64,000 nt of DNA from Archaeoglobaceae archaeon (GTDB lineage Archaea > Halobacteriota > Archaeoglobi > Archaeoglobales > Archaeoglobaceae). This document shows, piece after piece, positions 1 through 8,252 of this stretch. A model generated the notes under the pieces. The model was not told where the DNA came from and searched no databases. It saw nothing but the letters and a program-made list of their open reading frames with translations. Positions within the stretch are counted from its first letter, which is position 1, and the number at the start of each line of letters is the position of its first letter. The stretch covers positions 1 to 64,000 of the forward strand of contig JALSQI010000039.1 in the NCBI GenBank assembly GCA_026985525.1, given 5' to 3'. A program made the translations under genes and the position numbers.

Positions 1-71
1 GTGATCAATCAGTTCAGCCAAATCTTTCGGAGAAGAATAAATCGGGATGGATCAACATCGATTATTCTCAC
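1..71 (-). pseudogene. 5' end of an unidentified gene with a probable one-base frameshift, cut by the window edge
   Basis: On the minus strand a GTG at 69-71 opens a reading frame beginning V-R-I-I-D-V-D-P-S-R-F, which then stops. A different frame reads coding-like S-P-K-D-L-A-E-L-I-D-H to the window edge. Restoring one base in the short A/T run near 38-41 joins them. The gene lies about 68 bases downstream of cas3 on the same strand. I do not recognise the family; it does not resemble the start of Cas1, Cas2 or Cas4. A sequencing indel is as likely as a real mutation. Confidence 0.3.
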
Positions 72-138
72 TTTTTACCGGTTAATACTGAATTTTAAGG
101 ACTTTCCAGTTTTTACCTTTTTTGATTAAATTATAGTA

Positions 139-2799
139 TCACAGTAATCTGTCTTCTTCATCCTTTGCTTTCAATTTGTCTTTCATAAACCTGTCAAGCC
201 CGAATTCATAGATTAACTTTACATCTTCTTCATCCACTCCCATCACATAAAATCCTTTAAATTCGTGCTTAATTAACCGCATAAGGTCATCCAAATAGAA
301 TATAGGGATATTGACAGAGTATTGATACAATCTCTTCTTTAGTTCCAGTTTGTTTACGCCAATTTCGTTTTCTATTTCTTTCCACGTCTTCTTGTTGCTT
401 TCTGGATTTTCAACAATTTCTGCAAAGGCTTTGTCGATTTCATCTCCATAAATCTTCATGACAGCTGGTATCACAACCTGAATTCCGGCAATTCTCCTGA
501 ACAATCTTTGAGCTTGAGTCTTCTTTTCTACCGTAAAATACTTAAGAAATTCTAAGTTTCGCTTAATTTCTGCAACGTATATGTCTTTGAGAGTTGCGGT
601 ATTTCCGATAAGTTTGATCATATCTGGATCTACAACTTCAACAACCTTATTGAAGACTTCACAAATCATCGCTTTTTCGTCATCGTAGCTTAAGATGTTT
701 CCTTCAAATTCCTTTAAAACCTCAATGGTTTTTTCAACGACTCTTCTGTCGTAGATGGCTGAAGTTCCTCTATCTATCTTTATTTTACCGTTCTCAGATT
801 TTCCAATAAAAATTAAGATGTTTGATTCATTTCCTTTGTAATCACAATCTCTGTTTCTGTAAATTCTACCCCACCTCTGCACTTGGCTGTCAATTGGAGA
901 AACTTCAGTGATCATTACATCAAAGTCTAAATCTACAGAGGCTTCGATTATCTGCGTGGCAACAACTATAACTCGCTCATTTTTCTCTAATTTTTCTCTA
1001 ATCTCCTTTATTCGTCTATCCTTCTCTTTTTCAATCAATCGTGAATGTAAGAGATACGCATTGGGATATTTATCTTTTAACAGTTCATATACTTTAATCG
1101 CTTTGCTCACATTGTTTAAAACGATAAATATATTTTTGTCTTCGTATTTTTTAAGGTACTCTTTTAACACTTTATCATTGACTTTAATTGAGTATTGATT
1201 CTCCTCTTTTTCTTTTTTTTCTTTTTCTTCTTTCTTTTTATATTCAACCAACCAATCATCAACGATCTTTATTTTGTGTCGCTTTAGATTGTAGTTTTTC
1301 ACGTCGTTCTTGATGGTTTTCGTATTTATTTTTTCAAAGTTAAGCTTAAACTCTTCTGAAATACCATATTTCCTTCTTTCTTCTTCGAAGAAGAACGGCT
1401 CGAAATACGGTGGCAGTGTTGCAGTCATTACGAGCACAGCACCACCGAGATCTTGGACGATTTTGAGAGTTTTGATTATTATCGATGCCATTTCCGGATC
1501 GTATGTTTGAACTTCGTCGATTACGATAGAAGATAAAGGATACACAGCAACAACCTTATCCGATCCGTAATAGTTTAGAGATGTAAGAAATACTTGATCC
1601 GGCGTGGTCAAGAGAATTGGGGAAGATAACAATTTCGATGCGGTCAGCTGTCTCTCCACGTCGAGCTTTTTGCCTTTCCTCTCCTCTTCGAGGTATTCGA
1701 TGAATGCAGTAGAATGAAGGATATCCACTAAATTACCAAAGTAATCGTCCTTAAATCTCCAAAACAGATCGTTTAAAGCCACTCTCAACGGCAAAGTGTG
1801 GATCAATTTTCTCCTATTCTTGGTATTCCACAGCAAAGCAAACTCGGTTTTGCCCGATCCAGTTGGAGCTATGAGAACTATAGATTTTAACGGTTCTACT
1901 TCTTTAAGAAGCTTTTCCTGCCATATCGATTTTGCTTCGATTTTTTCCTTTATTTTCTCATTTAAATCCGCATAAATCTCTTCAAGCTTTTTGTTTATTT
2001 CCAGATCAACTTCACCGCTTGCGGAGTAATCACACCTTCTTAAACAACCTAAGAATACGATAAAATCGTAATCTGGATTTTCATTATCTATTTTATAGAA
2101 TTCTGCAAATTCTGAGATGTCATCGTCCCTATCTTGTATTTTTCTCAAAAGTTCCTCTACCTTTTCTCTTTTAATACAACTCCCGATTACATCCAACGCA
2201 TTTCTTACGAAGTTCTCACTAAATCTACTTTCGATTTCATTGAACAAATCATTCAAAAATTTCTCGATGTAATTCCAATTGTTCAAGATAAATTCAAGAT
2301 ATTTATTTATATCTTCAAGATAACCTTGAACTATCTCCATTAAATCTTGGTATCCCACGTAATATTCGTTGTAGTGGTGGAGCAAAATGGCCGTTCTTAT
2401 CTTAGAAAACCACTCTTTCCATTCGAATATATCATCGTCGAGTAAAATAGACGCCCATATAGAGGATAGGACTTCATGATCTCGAACCTTAACTTCATGC
2501 AACGGTCTTAAGAAATCTTCAAGCTCTTTCCAATCGTCGGATTTCTTACTGTGAACTCTTTTCTGAAAATCGTAGTTAATCTTACCGAAATCGTGAAGTA
2601 TTAAAGCTATAGCCAAAGCCGTGAAGAATTTTTCATTTTTTAAAAGGGGATAAGTAATTGTATCACCGTTAGTTTCAACAAATTCCTTCAGTTGTTTTGC
2701 TCTTTCTAATGTCTCAATTGCGTGATCTTTTAATAAAATGTTCTTGCCTTCTTCACCTTCCCTTTCCGATTTCGCCCTTAACAAATTGATTAAGTTCAT
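139..2799 (-). CDS. cas3: CRISPR-associated helicase-nuclease Cas3 (N-terminal HD domain)
   Basis: Cas3 is the ATP-dependent helicase and nuclease recruited by Cascade to degrade target DNA. An HD-nuclease domain fills roughly residues 20-250, with the LHDFGK motif near 70, a downstream RDHE and an HHYNEYY histidine pair. The superfamily-2 helicase follows: Walker A APTGSGKT near 313, DEVQ box, MTATLPP, then ASVDLDFD and QRWGRIYR for motifs V and VI. At about 886 residues it is a normal full-length fused Cas3. The ATG at 2799 overlaps the cas5 stop as TGATG, so I prefer it to the GTG at 2808. It is the last visible gene of the cas operon. Confidence 0.95.
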   Translation of the reverse strand: MNLINLLRAKSEREGEEGKNILLKDHAIETLERAKQLKEFVETNGDTITYPLLKNEKFFTALAIALILHDFGKINYDFQKRVHSKKSDDWKELEDFLRPLHEVKVRDHEVLSSIWASILLDDDIFEWKEWFSKIRTAILLHHYNEYYVGYQDLMEIVQGYLEDINKYLEFILNNWNYIEKFLNDLFNEIESRFSENFVRNALDVIGSCIKREKVEELLRKIQDRDDDISEFAEFYKIDNENPDYDFIVFLGCLRRCDYSASGEVDLEINKKLEEIYADLNEKIKEKIEAKSIWQEKLLKEVEPLKSIVLIAPTGSGKTEFALLWNTKNRRKLIHTLPLRVALNDLFWRFKDDYFGNLVDILHSTAFIEYLEEERKGKKLDVERQLTASKLLSSPILLTTPDQVFLTSLNYYGSDKVVAVYPLSSIVIDEVQTYDPEMASIIIKTLKIVQDLGGAVLVMTATLPPYFEPFFFEEERRKYGISEEFKLNFEKINTKTIKNDVKNYNLKRHKIKIVDDWLVEYKKKEEKEKKEKEENQYSIKVNDKVLKEYLKKYEDKNIFIVLNNVSKAIKVYELLKDKYPNAYLLHSRLIEKEKDRRIKEIREKLEKNERVIVVATQIIEASVDLDFDVMITEVSPIDSQVQRWGRIYRNRDCDYKGNESNILIFIGKSENGKIKIDRGTSAIYDRRVVEKTIEVLKEFEGNILSYDDEKAMICEVFNKVVEVVDPDMIKLIGNTATLKDIYVAEIKRNLEFLKYFTVEKKTQAQRLFRRIAGIQVVIPAVMKIYGDEIDKAFAEIVENPESNKKTWKEIENEIGVNKLELKKRLYQYSVNIPIFYLDDLMRLIKHEFKGFYVMGVDEEDVKLIYEFGLDRFMKDKLKAKDEEDRLL

Positions 2800-3662
2800 C
2801 ACAACCACCCATAATCGGTTGGAATTTTGAAAACTCTTTTATCGTCGATCTTATACTTTTCAACTTTAATTTCTCTTTCCAAATAAACAACGTAATCGTA
2901 TCCCGTATAGATAACGGTTTCAAATTCAACTTTTCTTTCTGTGTTTTTGTTAAGCTCAGCTTTGTTTCTAATCGTTCGTCCATTGTTCTTGAATTCAACC
3001 TTTACTGGAATTGAATATACTGGAAATTTATCGTTCCTTATTGGAAATTCATCTTCTGGTTTGCAATTATCTTTCTTTTTGTTCAGTTTGATGTATGTTG
3101 AATATTTAAGCCATAAAGATCTCTTTACCGATTTTACTTGCGGTTTAACTCCTTCATCTTCCAGTATTTTGGGTTTATTCTTTAGAAAAATCACGTCTTC
3201 GCTCCTTCCAAGACACAGAACTTTTTTGGGATTTTCTAAATTTGATTTTATTATTTCTATCAAATCTTCGTTTCCTTTCACGAAAATGAAGAGATGTCCG
3301 TTGAAAAGTTCTTGCTGATAAACTGGTATCCTCTGAGCTTTGATATTTGAATGATATAGAGGATGCCATATTTTACCAAGTGGATTTCTGTCGTGTTTGT
3401 TGAGCAATCCAATTTTACCGATAGTTATTTCACCTTTGATTAACTGCTGATAATTCCAAAACATACACTCAAAACCACCGTGAACGCTGACCTTTAAATT
3501 CCAAAACCTTTCATCATAGTAGTTGTCGGTTGCGTTTTGGAGCATTCCTATTATTGTCGATTTTGGTGGTAATGGGTATGTTTGAGCATAGTAAAAAGTA
3601 AATGGATTTCTATACTGGGTAAATGGCTGGAAGATTTCGATGAACAACGTTTTCTCGGGCAT
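2799..3662 (-). CDS. cas5: CRISPR-associated protein Cas5 (type I-B-like)
   Basis: Cas5 is the RAMP-fold Cascade subunit that caps the 5' handle of the crRNA. The N terminus shows the family pattern: a short beta strand (TLFIEIFQPFTQYRNPF), then a PPKSTIIGMLQNA segment near residues 33-45 that forms the conserved helix. The length of 287 residues is on the long side for Cas5. It lies between cas7 (4-base gap) and cas3 (1-base overlap), the usual cas7-cas5-cas3 order. Only the N-terminal motif is diagnostic by eye; position supports the rest. Confidence 0.88.
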   Translation of the reverse strand: MPEKTLFIEIFQPFTQYRNPFTFYYAQTYPLPPKSTIIGMLQNATDNYYDERFWNLKVSVHGGFECMFWNYQQLIKGEITIGKIGLLNKHDRNPLGKIWHPLYHSNIKAQRIPVYQQELFNGHLFIFVKGNEDLIEIIKSNLENPKKVLCLGRSEDVIFLKNKPKILEDEGVKPQVKSVKRSLWLKYSTYIKLNKKKDNCKPEDEFPIRNDKFPVYSIPVKVEFKNNGRTIRNKAELNKNTERKVEFETVIYTGYDYVVYLEREIKVEKYKIDDKRVFKIPTDYGWL

Positions 3663-3666
3663 ATTC

Positions 3667-4854
3667 TCACTTAATTGTTACTTCAACGCTTGGATCGTAA
3701 AACACTTTAACTTGTTCTAACTCCTCCGTTTTAGATTCATCTTTAAATATCAATTCTATGAAATTCCAGACGTTGTCCTTCGAGATCAATTCTTTGTCTT
3801 TGTTTTCGTCGTTTTGGGATTTCCTGTTATTATCATCCTCTGGATTTGTTTTCTCGTTATTTTCTGATTTTCGATTAAGAATTATTTCGAACACTGGCTT
3901 TTTACTCTTGGAAACAACATGCTTGACTTTTACAATTTTCTTGCCATCCTCTTCTCTTTCCTCTATTTCATCGTAGCTTTTTTCGGTGTATTCATCTTTG
4001 AGTATAATCCTGTCTTTGTAAGTCTTGTATGGCTTATTTTTGTAAATACCTACAACCATCAGTTTTGGTGATAGAGAATTTGGTATACCCTTTATTTCTC
4101 TATTAAGTCTCAATATAGCTTCGATTAACGTTTTAATTCGTGATTTAACTTTTTCTTGAGGTAAAGTATAATGAATTTCCCAAATTTTGTTTTCGATTTT
4201 TTTAATTTCTACATTTACATTTAACTCTTTATCGTTATCGTTAATTTTTAGTGATATTACACCCTTATCTCCGTTGCCTAAGATATTCTTTAATTTTTTA
4301 ATATCGGTATCCTTAGTTGTATACACAAACAAATTTCCAACTTTATCCGCATCAATAACAACGGTATACTGGTAAAATGTCTCGTGCTCCTCTTTTGTAA
4401 ATAAGTTTATGTTCATCTTGTCTATAACACCACTTGATAACGCTCTCTTAGCAATCCAATGATTACCACAGAAGTGCGTATCGTAGTTAAAAGGAGTCAT
4501 AGACACTGCATGGCTTATCTTTACGGGAGCTTCTCTGAAATTTTGTGGATCCGTGTTAGTAATTAAAAATCCAAACAGGTCGAATTCAGGGTAAGCCATT
4601 ATTTCGCCATTAAACAGCAAATCGGGTTTCGGTTGGATTGTCGCTTTACCACCACTTTCTTTTTTCTTTTCTTGTGTAAAAACGCTACCGGGTGCTAAGT
4701 TAAACCTCGACGAATGGAGTAGGCTATACCTCAAAGCGTATCTGCTAACTAATGTATATTGTCTGCCATCCCATTTCGTGATTTTCTTAAGCTCCTGATA
4801 GTTTCCTGTCCCCTGATCATAGTTCAGGGAGCTTCCATAAAACACGATATCCAT
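3667..4854 (-). CDS. cas7: CRISPR-associated protein Cas7 (Cst2/DevR-like backbone subunit)
   Basis: Cas7 polymerises along the crRNA to form the Cascade backbone. The N terminus (YGSSLNYDQGTGNYQELKKI), the segment YALRYSLLH and a DLFGFLIT stretch near residue 100 match the Cst2/DevR branch of Cas7 seen in type I-B loci. A very polar Asn/Lys/Glu linker around residues 325-360 precedes a short C-terminal beta segment. I prefer ATG 4854, starting MDIVFYG, over the upstream GTG at 4881, which would overlap the preceding gene. The product is about 395 residues. Confidence 0.9.
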   Translation of the reverse strand: MDIVFYGSSLNYDQGTGNYQELKKITKWDGRQYTLVSRYALRYSLLHSSRFNLAPGSVFTQEKKKESGGKATIQPKPDLLFNGEIMAYPEFDLFGFLITNTDPQNFREAPVKISHAVSMTPFNYDTHFCGNHWIAKRALSSGVIDKMNINLFTKEEHETFYQYTVVIDADKVGNLFVYTTKDTDIKKLKNILGNGDKGVISLKINDNDKELNVNVEIKKIENKIWEIHYTLPQEKVKSRIKTLIEAILRLNREIKGIPNSLSPKLMVVGIYKNKPYKTYKDRIILKDEYTEKSYDEIEEREEDGKKIVKVKHVVSKSKKPVFEIILNRKSENNEKTNPEDDNNRKSQNDENKDKELISKDNVWNFIELIFKDESKTEELEQVKVFYDPSVEVTIK

Positions 4855-4864
4855 CACGATAAAC

Positions 4865-5179
4865 CTACCCACTCTCACCACCTCCGGCTGACATAATACC
4901 TAAAATTATAGAATATGCAACTCTCTCAAATTCGGAAGAGCTTAAAGGAAACATTTTTCCGATTTTCTCGGATACCTCAGCAACTTTTGGATTGTCAGAA
5001 TTTGTGTTTAAAACCCTAAAAACCATCCAGAAAAATTCTTTTTGATTGTTGCATTTCACGGCGTTAAGTAGATTGTAAATTAGCTTTTGCCTGTAATTTT
5101 TTGAAACACCTTCAAAGATTTCCCGGAAGTCTTCCATGATTGAGCTATATACTCCTTTATTCTTCACTTTCGGATTCAT
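4865..5179 (-). CDS. Stand-alone Cascade small subunit (Cas11-like), paralogue of the Cas8 C-terminal domain
   Basis: This is an all-helical protein of about 104 residues between cas8 and cas7. Its sequence can be laid over the last 110 or so residues of the neighbouring Cas8: both have an aromatic-rich start (YRSLVNEI in Cas8, YSSIMEDF here), a Y-x-L-(V/L)-x-A-(L/V)-K segment, and a nearly shared end (LVIGILSGGE in Cas8, LGIMSAGGGE here). The C-terminal helical domain of Cas8 is where type I small subunits arise, so I infer a dedicated Cas11. The ATG at 5179 sits inside the end of cas8; ATG 5137, downstream of AAAGGAG, is an alternative. The name is by inference, not by recognised family. 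Confidence 0.7.
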   Translation of the reverse strand: MNPKVKNKGVYSSIMEDFREIFEGVSKNYRQKLIYNLLNAVKCNNQKEFFWMVFRVLNTNSDNPKVAEVSEKIGKMFPLSSSEFERVAYSIILGIMSAGGGESG

Positions 5180-6773
5180 CACTTTCCACCTCACCACCGC
5201 TTAAAATTCCAATAACCAAAGCGAGAGCGTAATTTTCCCACGAAACGTCGTTTGAAACGATATTTTCAAAAACGAATCTGTTGAGCTGTAAAACTTCTTT
5301 GCTTCCAGCATTTTCCAAGAATTTTTTGAGCAACGTATTTACAAATGCAATTCTATTTCTCTTTTTAAGTGCAGATACGAGAGTGTAACTAATTTGCCGT
5401 CTCTCTTCTAAACTATTATATAATTGGGAAATTTTGATAGCGTTTGAGTTTAGCGTAGAATAGCAATCTTTGATTTCGTTGACTAAACTCCTGTAACCTT
5501 CGAAGAATTTATCTGAAAATAAATCTATCTGGTTGTTTTCCTTTATTTTTGCGTCTATGGCTAATGCGTATAGTGATGCTTTGCGATATATGCCCTTTCC
5601 GTTCTTCGCTCTCAGACAATAATATATGTGCTTCGATATTAAGTCATATAACGACTTATTCTTAATGAACTCTTCTAAAATCCATAATAATTTATCTTTA
5701 TTTTTGTATTTTTCATCTTTACCCACAGGAACTTCAATATTCAAGGCTTCTCTTACAGGATCATCTATTAGTATGCTTGCTTGGAGTTTTGAAATACCTA
5801 TATATTCTACATTTTCAAAATCTTGCTTTTGACCAACAGGTGGTTTAATTTTAATCATATACATACTTTCAAGAGACCATATAGATTCTACCTCCGTTAG
5901 AGAATCAATAATCGATCTCCAAGTAACTTTAAATATGTTAGTACCATCTTGCTCAGATTTTTCAATATACTTCCGTAATTTTTTATTCACGGAATAAGTG
6001 AATTCTAAGTTAGGTGAATATACCATTAATTGATGTTTAAGTTGAACTAAAAGTTTGGAATCTGCAATAAAAGCTAAAGGATATGTTAAGATAAAAATAG
6101 GTGCTTTAGGATTTAACTTACATAGATCGTAAATTGTAATACAACTTTTCGTATAAGGTATATTAGGAAAATCCGATAAAGAAGGTAAGAATTTGCTTGT
6201 TGCTTTGTCAATATAAATCAATAATTTATCTTCAATTTCCTTCAATCCAAGCAGTCCCATAAGAATACTTTTCTGCTTTTCAATATCGTATCTTGGTTGA
6301 AAAAGTGGAAAATTTGTAAGAACTCTATACTTTCCGGACCAGCTTAATTTTATCCTCCTTTTACCTTTTTTTGTTTCCGTTAACGATTCGTTATTTGCTA
6401 TCCAGTCCCAAGCTTTATCAAAAAGATCATATATATTTGCGATCTTAGGTGCTTTAGGTATTTTTCTAATTATGTTATCTACTTCTTTTATTTTTTCTGA
6501 ACCTTTTTTACTCTGAGCTTCTCTTACCACATGACATATATACCCTATAGGAAAATACCAATAATACACGAGTTCTGGATTCTCTTTGATTCTTTCTTGT
6601 AATTCATCCAAATCCCAGCCATAGACTTCCTCCATCAAATTCACAAACCCTAAAATTCCAGCATCGATAAACCAGTTACCAGTGAACCTTAGCTCATGAG
6701 ATATACCGCTACCTGAGTTTGTATTTCTATCATCTTTTTCAAAGAATTCATCAAGTGTCGCAATCTTGCTCAT
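5157..6773 (-). CDS. cas8: Cascade large subunit Cas8 (Cst1/Cas8a1-like)
   Basis: Cas8 is the large Cascade subunit that recognises the PAM and contacts Cas3. The start (ELRFTGNWFIDAGILGFVNL, residues about 27-46) is the typical opening of the Cst1-type large subunit, and the length of 538 residues fits. I do not see the paired CXXC zinc motif that gives some of these proteins the CXXC-CXXC name. The C-terminal 110 residues form a helical domain repeated by the downstream small gene, followed by an acidic SDESESEE tail. It overlaps cas6 by 4 bases (ATGA), so the two are probably translationally coupled. Confidence 0.85.
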   Translation of the reverse strand: MSKIATLDEFFEKDDRNTNSGSGISHELRFTGNWFIDAGILGFVNLMEEVYGWDLDELQERIKENPELVYYWYFPIGYICHVVREAQSKKGSEKIKEVDNIIRKIPKAPKIANIYDLFDKAWDWIANNESLTETKKGKRRIKLSWSGKYRVLTNFPLFQPRYDIEKQKSILMGLLGLKEIEDKLLIYIDKATSKFLPSLSDFPNIPYTKSCITIYDLCKLNPKAPIFILTYPLAFIADSKLLVQLKHQLMVYSPNLEFTYSVNKKLRKYIEKSEQDGTNIFKVTWRSIIDSLTEVESIWSLESMYMIKIKPPVGQKQDFENVEYIGISKLQASILIDDPVREALNIEVPVGKDEKYKNKDKLLWILEEFIKNKSLYDLISKHIYYCLRAKNGKGIYRKASLYALAIDAKIKENNQIDLFSDKFFEGYRSLVNEIKDCYSTLNSNAIKISQLYNSLEERRQISYTLVSALKKRNRIAFVNTLLKKFLENAGSKEVLQLNRFVFENIVSNDVSWENYALALVIGILSGGEVESDESESEE

Positions 6774-7480
6774 ACAACCTTCACCATCCCAAAACCCATA
6801 CTGTTTCTCTCTCCAAACCCTGCCTTATACCCTATCTCCAACAACTCCCTACTCCCCTTAGCATCGAAGACCATCTCAACGCATCGATGGAAAGTGTTCT
6901 TTACTTTAATACGCTTAGGCTTAGTCCTGATAGGAGTTATTTCTAAATCGTACTCTTTTGGCTCTTTTTTAAATAAGCACAGATATTTATTTATTAGATT
7001 TAATTTTAAATTTTTATAAAAATCTGGATTGTCCGGATACAAGTCTCTAACCTTACCCTCCTTAGTAGTACTAACGTTTATTGGGGACAAAGTAACGAAT
7101 CTTTCTTTTTTTCCGATGTTCCTCTCTTTAATTACTGATATTTCAGAAATCGTAAACTTTGCACCGCAAATCTCAACGTTTGGCTCGCTCAACAAACCCT
7201 CGACTAAAGCTTTAGCAATTTCATCAACAGGGGTAGAAAAGTAAAAGTAAACGTCTCTACTCACTATAACCATGTGATTGTCAACTATCTTAAACATCCT
7301 TTTGGGAACCATAAGTTTGCTAAAAGTAAAAAATTTAAAACCTTTCTTTTCGTGTAAATTTAAAGATAGAGATCCGTCAGATTTCTGAATTCTTCTGTAT
7401 ATAAGACTGGCGAGGTTGTAATTGTAATTTAAATCCAAAACAGCATCACCTATTCTTTCTAATTCAATTCGCAACCTCAC
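6770..7480 (-). CDS. cas6: CRISPR RNA endonuclease Cas6
   Basis: Cas6 cuts pre-crRNA within the repeat. This 236-residue protein has the Cas6 RAMP pattern: a beta-strand start RLRIELERIG, a histidine in the segment NLHEKKGFKFFTFS near residue 43 (the usual position of the catalytic histidine), and the C-terminal glycine-rich loop GFGERNSMGFGMVKV. The start is GTG at 7480. It is the first gene of the cas operon, so the promoter should lie in the AT-rich gap before the tRNA genes. Confidence 0.92.
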   Translation of the reverse strand: MRLRIELERIGDAVLDLNYNYNLASLIYRRIQKSDGSLSLNLHEKKGFKFFTFSKLMVPKRMFKIVDNHMVIVSRDVYFYFSTPVDEIAKALVEGLLSEPNVEICGAKFTISEISVIKERNIGKKERFVTLSPINVSTTKEGKVRDLYPDNPDFYKNLKLNLINKYLCLFKKEPKEYDLEITPIRTKPKRIKVKNTFHRCVEMVFDAKGSRELLEIGYKAGFGERNSMGFGMVKVV

Positions 7481-7608
7481 ATTAAGTTTTTAGAGTGAAC
7501 TTCAATATTAATTTTTTGATTTTATTGCAATTTAAGTTACAACAAAGATTAATTGTGTTTAAACTATGATCAAATAAACAATGTGACAATCGAGAACGAT
7601 CAGAAAAG
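7481..7608 (-). promoter_or_regulatory. Probable promoter region of the cas operon
   Basis: This 128-base AT-rich gap separates tRNA-Arg from the cas6 start. Every cas gene downstream overlaps or nearly abuts its neighbour, so a single promoter should lie here. Several TATA-like AT runs are present on the minus strand and I cannot choose one. No CRISPR repeat or leader is visible. Confidence 0.4.
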
Positions 7609-7683
7609 CGGACCCGGCGGGATTTGAACCCGCGATCTGCAGCTTAGGAGGCTGCCGCCTTATCCATGCTAGGCTACGGGTCC
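7609..7683 (-). tRNA. tRNA-Arg (anticodon CCT)
   Basis: The minus strand folds into a complete cloverleaf of 75 nt. The acceptor stem GGACCCG pairs with CGGGTCC, the anticodon stem GCAGC/GCTGC encloses loop CTCCTAA (anticodon CCT, reading AGG), and the T arm contains GTTCAAATC. The discriminator base is G. CCA is not encoded and there is no intron. Confidence 0.95.
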
Positions 7684-7690
7684 CTCAAAA

Positions 7691-7711
7691 CGTTTTTAAT
7701 CGTTTCATTTA
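7691..7711. repeat. 21-bp sequence also found inside the aCPSF1 gene
   Basis: The 21 bases between the two tRNA genes (starting CGTTTTTAATCGTTTC) recur exactly at 8941-8961, inside the aCPSF1 coding region, in the same orientation and exactly 1250 bases away. This copy is also part of a spaced inverted repeat (AACGTTT at 7689-7695 with AAACGTT at 7714-7720). Confidence 0.6.
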
Positions 7712-7726
7712 ATAAACGTTACTACA

Positions 7727-7799
7727 AGCCGCCGCCGGGATTTGAACCCGGGACCTGGTGATTACGAATCACCCGCTCTGCCAGCTAAGCCACGGCGGC
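7727..7799 (-). tRNA. tRNA-Thr (anticodon CGT)
   Basis: A complete 73-nt cloverleaf lies on the minus strand. The acceptor GCCGCCG pairs with CGGCGGC, the anticodon stem GGTGA/TCACC closes loop TTCGTAA (anticodon CGT, reading ACG), and the T arm CCGGG-TTCAAAT-CCCGG is perfect. The discriminator is T. CCA is not encoded. The gene starts directly after the mobB stop codon and 43 bases upstream of tRNA-Arg, so all three may share a transcript. Confidence 0.95.
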
Positions 7800-8252
7800 T
7801 CACTCCTCTAAGGAGTGATTAGAAATATTAACTTTGCGGATGTCAAGTATCTTTCTAACAAGCTCTTTTACATCAACTCTTCCTTCAACAACATCTCTTT
7901 CGTTCAGTCTTTCAATTACTTCACCTTCGCACGGAACGTTACCAATTACTATTTTCCTAAGGTTCTTAGACTTGAACCCTTCCACAATAACGATATCAGC
8001 TTTAACTATTTTCCCCAACTCATCCAAGCTAAGTTCTCTTCTGAGCATTAATGCAGTAAACTCTTCTCCAATCATAGCTACTTCCGCTCCAGCGTTCCAC
8101 ATTCTCCAGCTATCTTTTCCTTCGACATCAAACTTTTTACCATGCTTTACTGCTAAAACTTTAAATCCCATGGACAAAAACTCTTTTATTAACATTTCAA
8201 CGAGAGTTGTTTTACCCGAATTTGAGTAGCCTGAAACTGCAATTACTATCAT
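7800..8252 (-). CDS. mobB: Molybdopterin-guanine dinucleotide biosynthesis adaptor MobB
   Basis: MobB is a P-loop GTPase that assists the addition of guanine dinucleotide to molybdopterin. The 150-residue protein begins with a beta strand and Walker A loop (SGYSNSGKTTLVEML, residues about 7-21), followed by an AVKHG segment and a VIVEGFK stretch near residue 90, both typical of MobB. It overlaps the aCPSF1 gene by 4 bases (ATGA), so the two are cotranscribed. It fits with the moeA genes and the tungsten/molybdenum enzyme FwdB elsewhere in the window. Confidence 0.9.
   Translation of the reverse strand: MIVIAVSGYSNSGKTTLVEMLIKEFLSMGFKVLAVKHGKKFDVEGKDSWRMWNAGAEVAMIGEEFTALMLRRELSLDELGKIVKADIVIVEGFKSKNLRKIVIGNVPCEGEVIERLNERDVVEGRVDVKELVRKILDIRKVNISNHSLEE

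Noticed and set aside
2753-2998. Small frame overlapping the cas5 end and cas3 start
   Set aside because: Wholly covered by two recognised cas genes in other frames.
7609-7799. Integration site (att) of a mobile element at the tRNA genes
   Set aside because: Tested as the tRNAs flank the cas operon, but no integrase gene and no partial tRNA copy were seen in the window.
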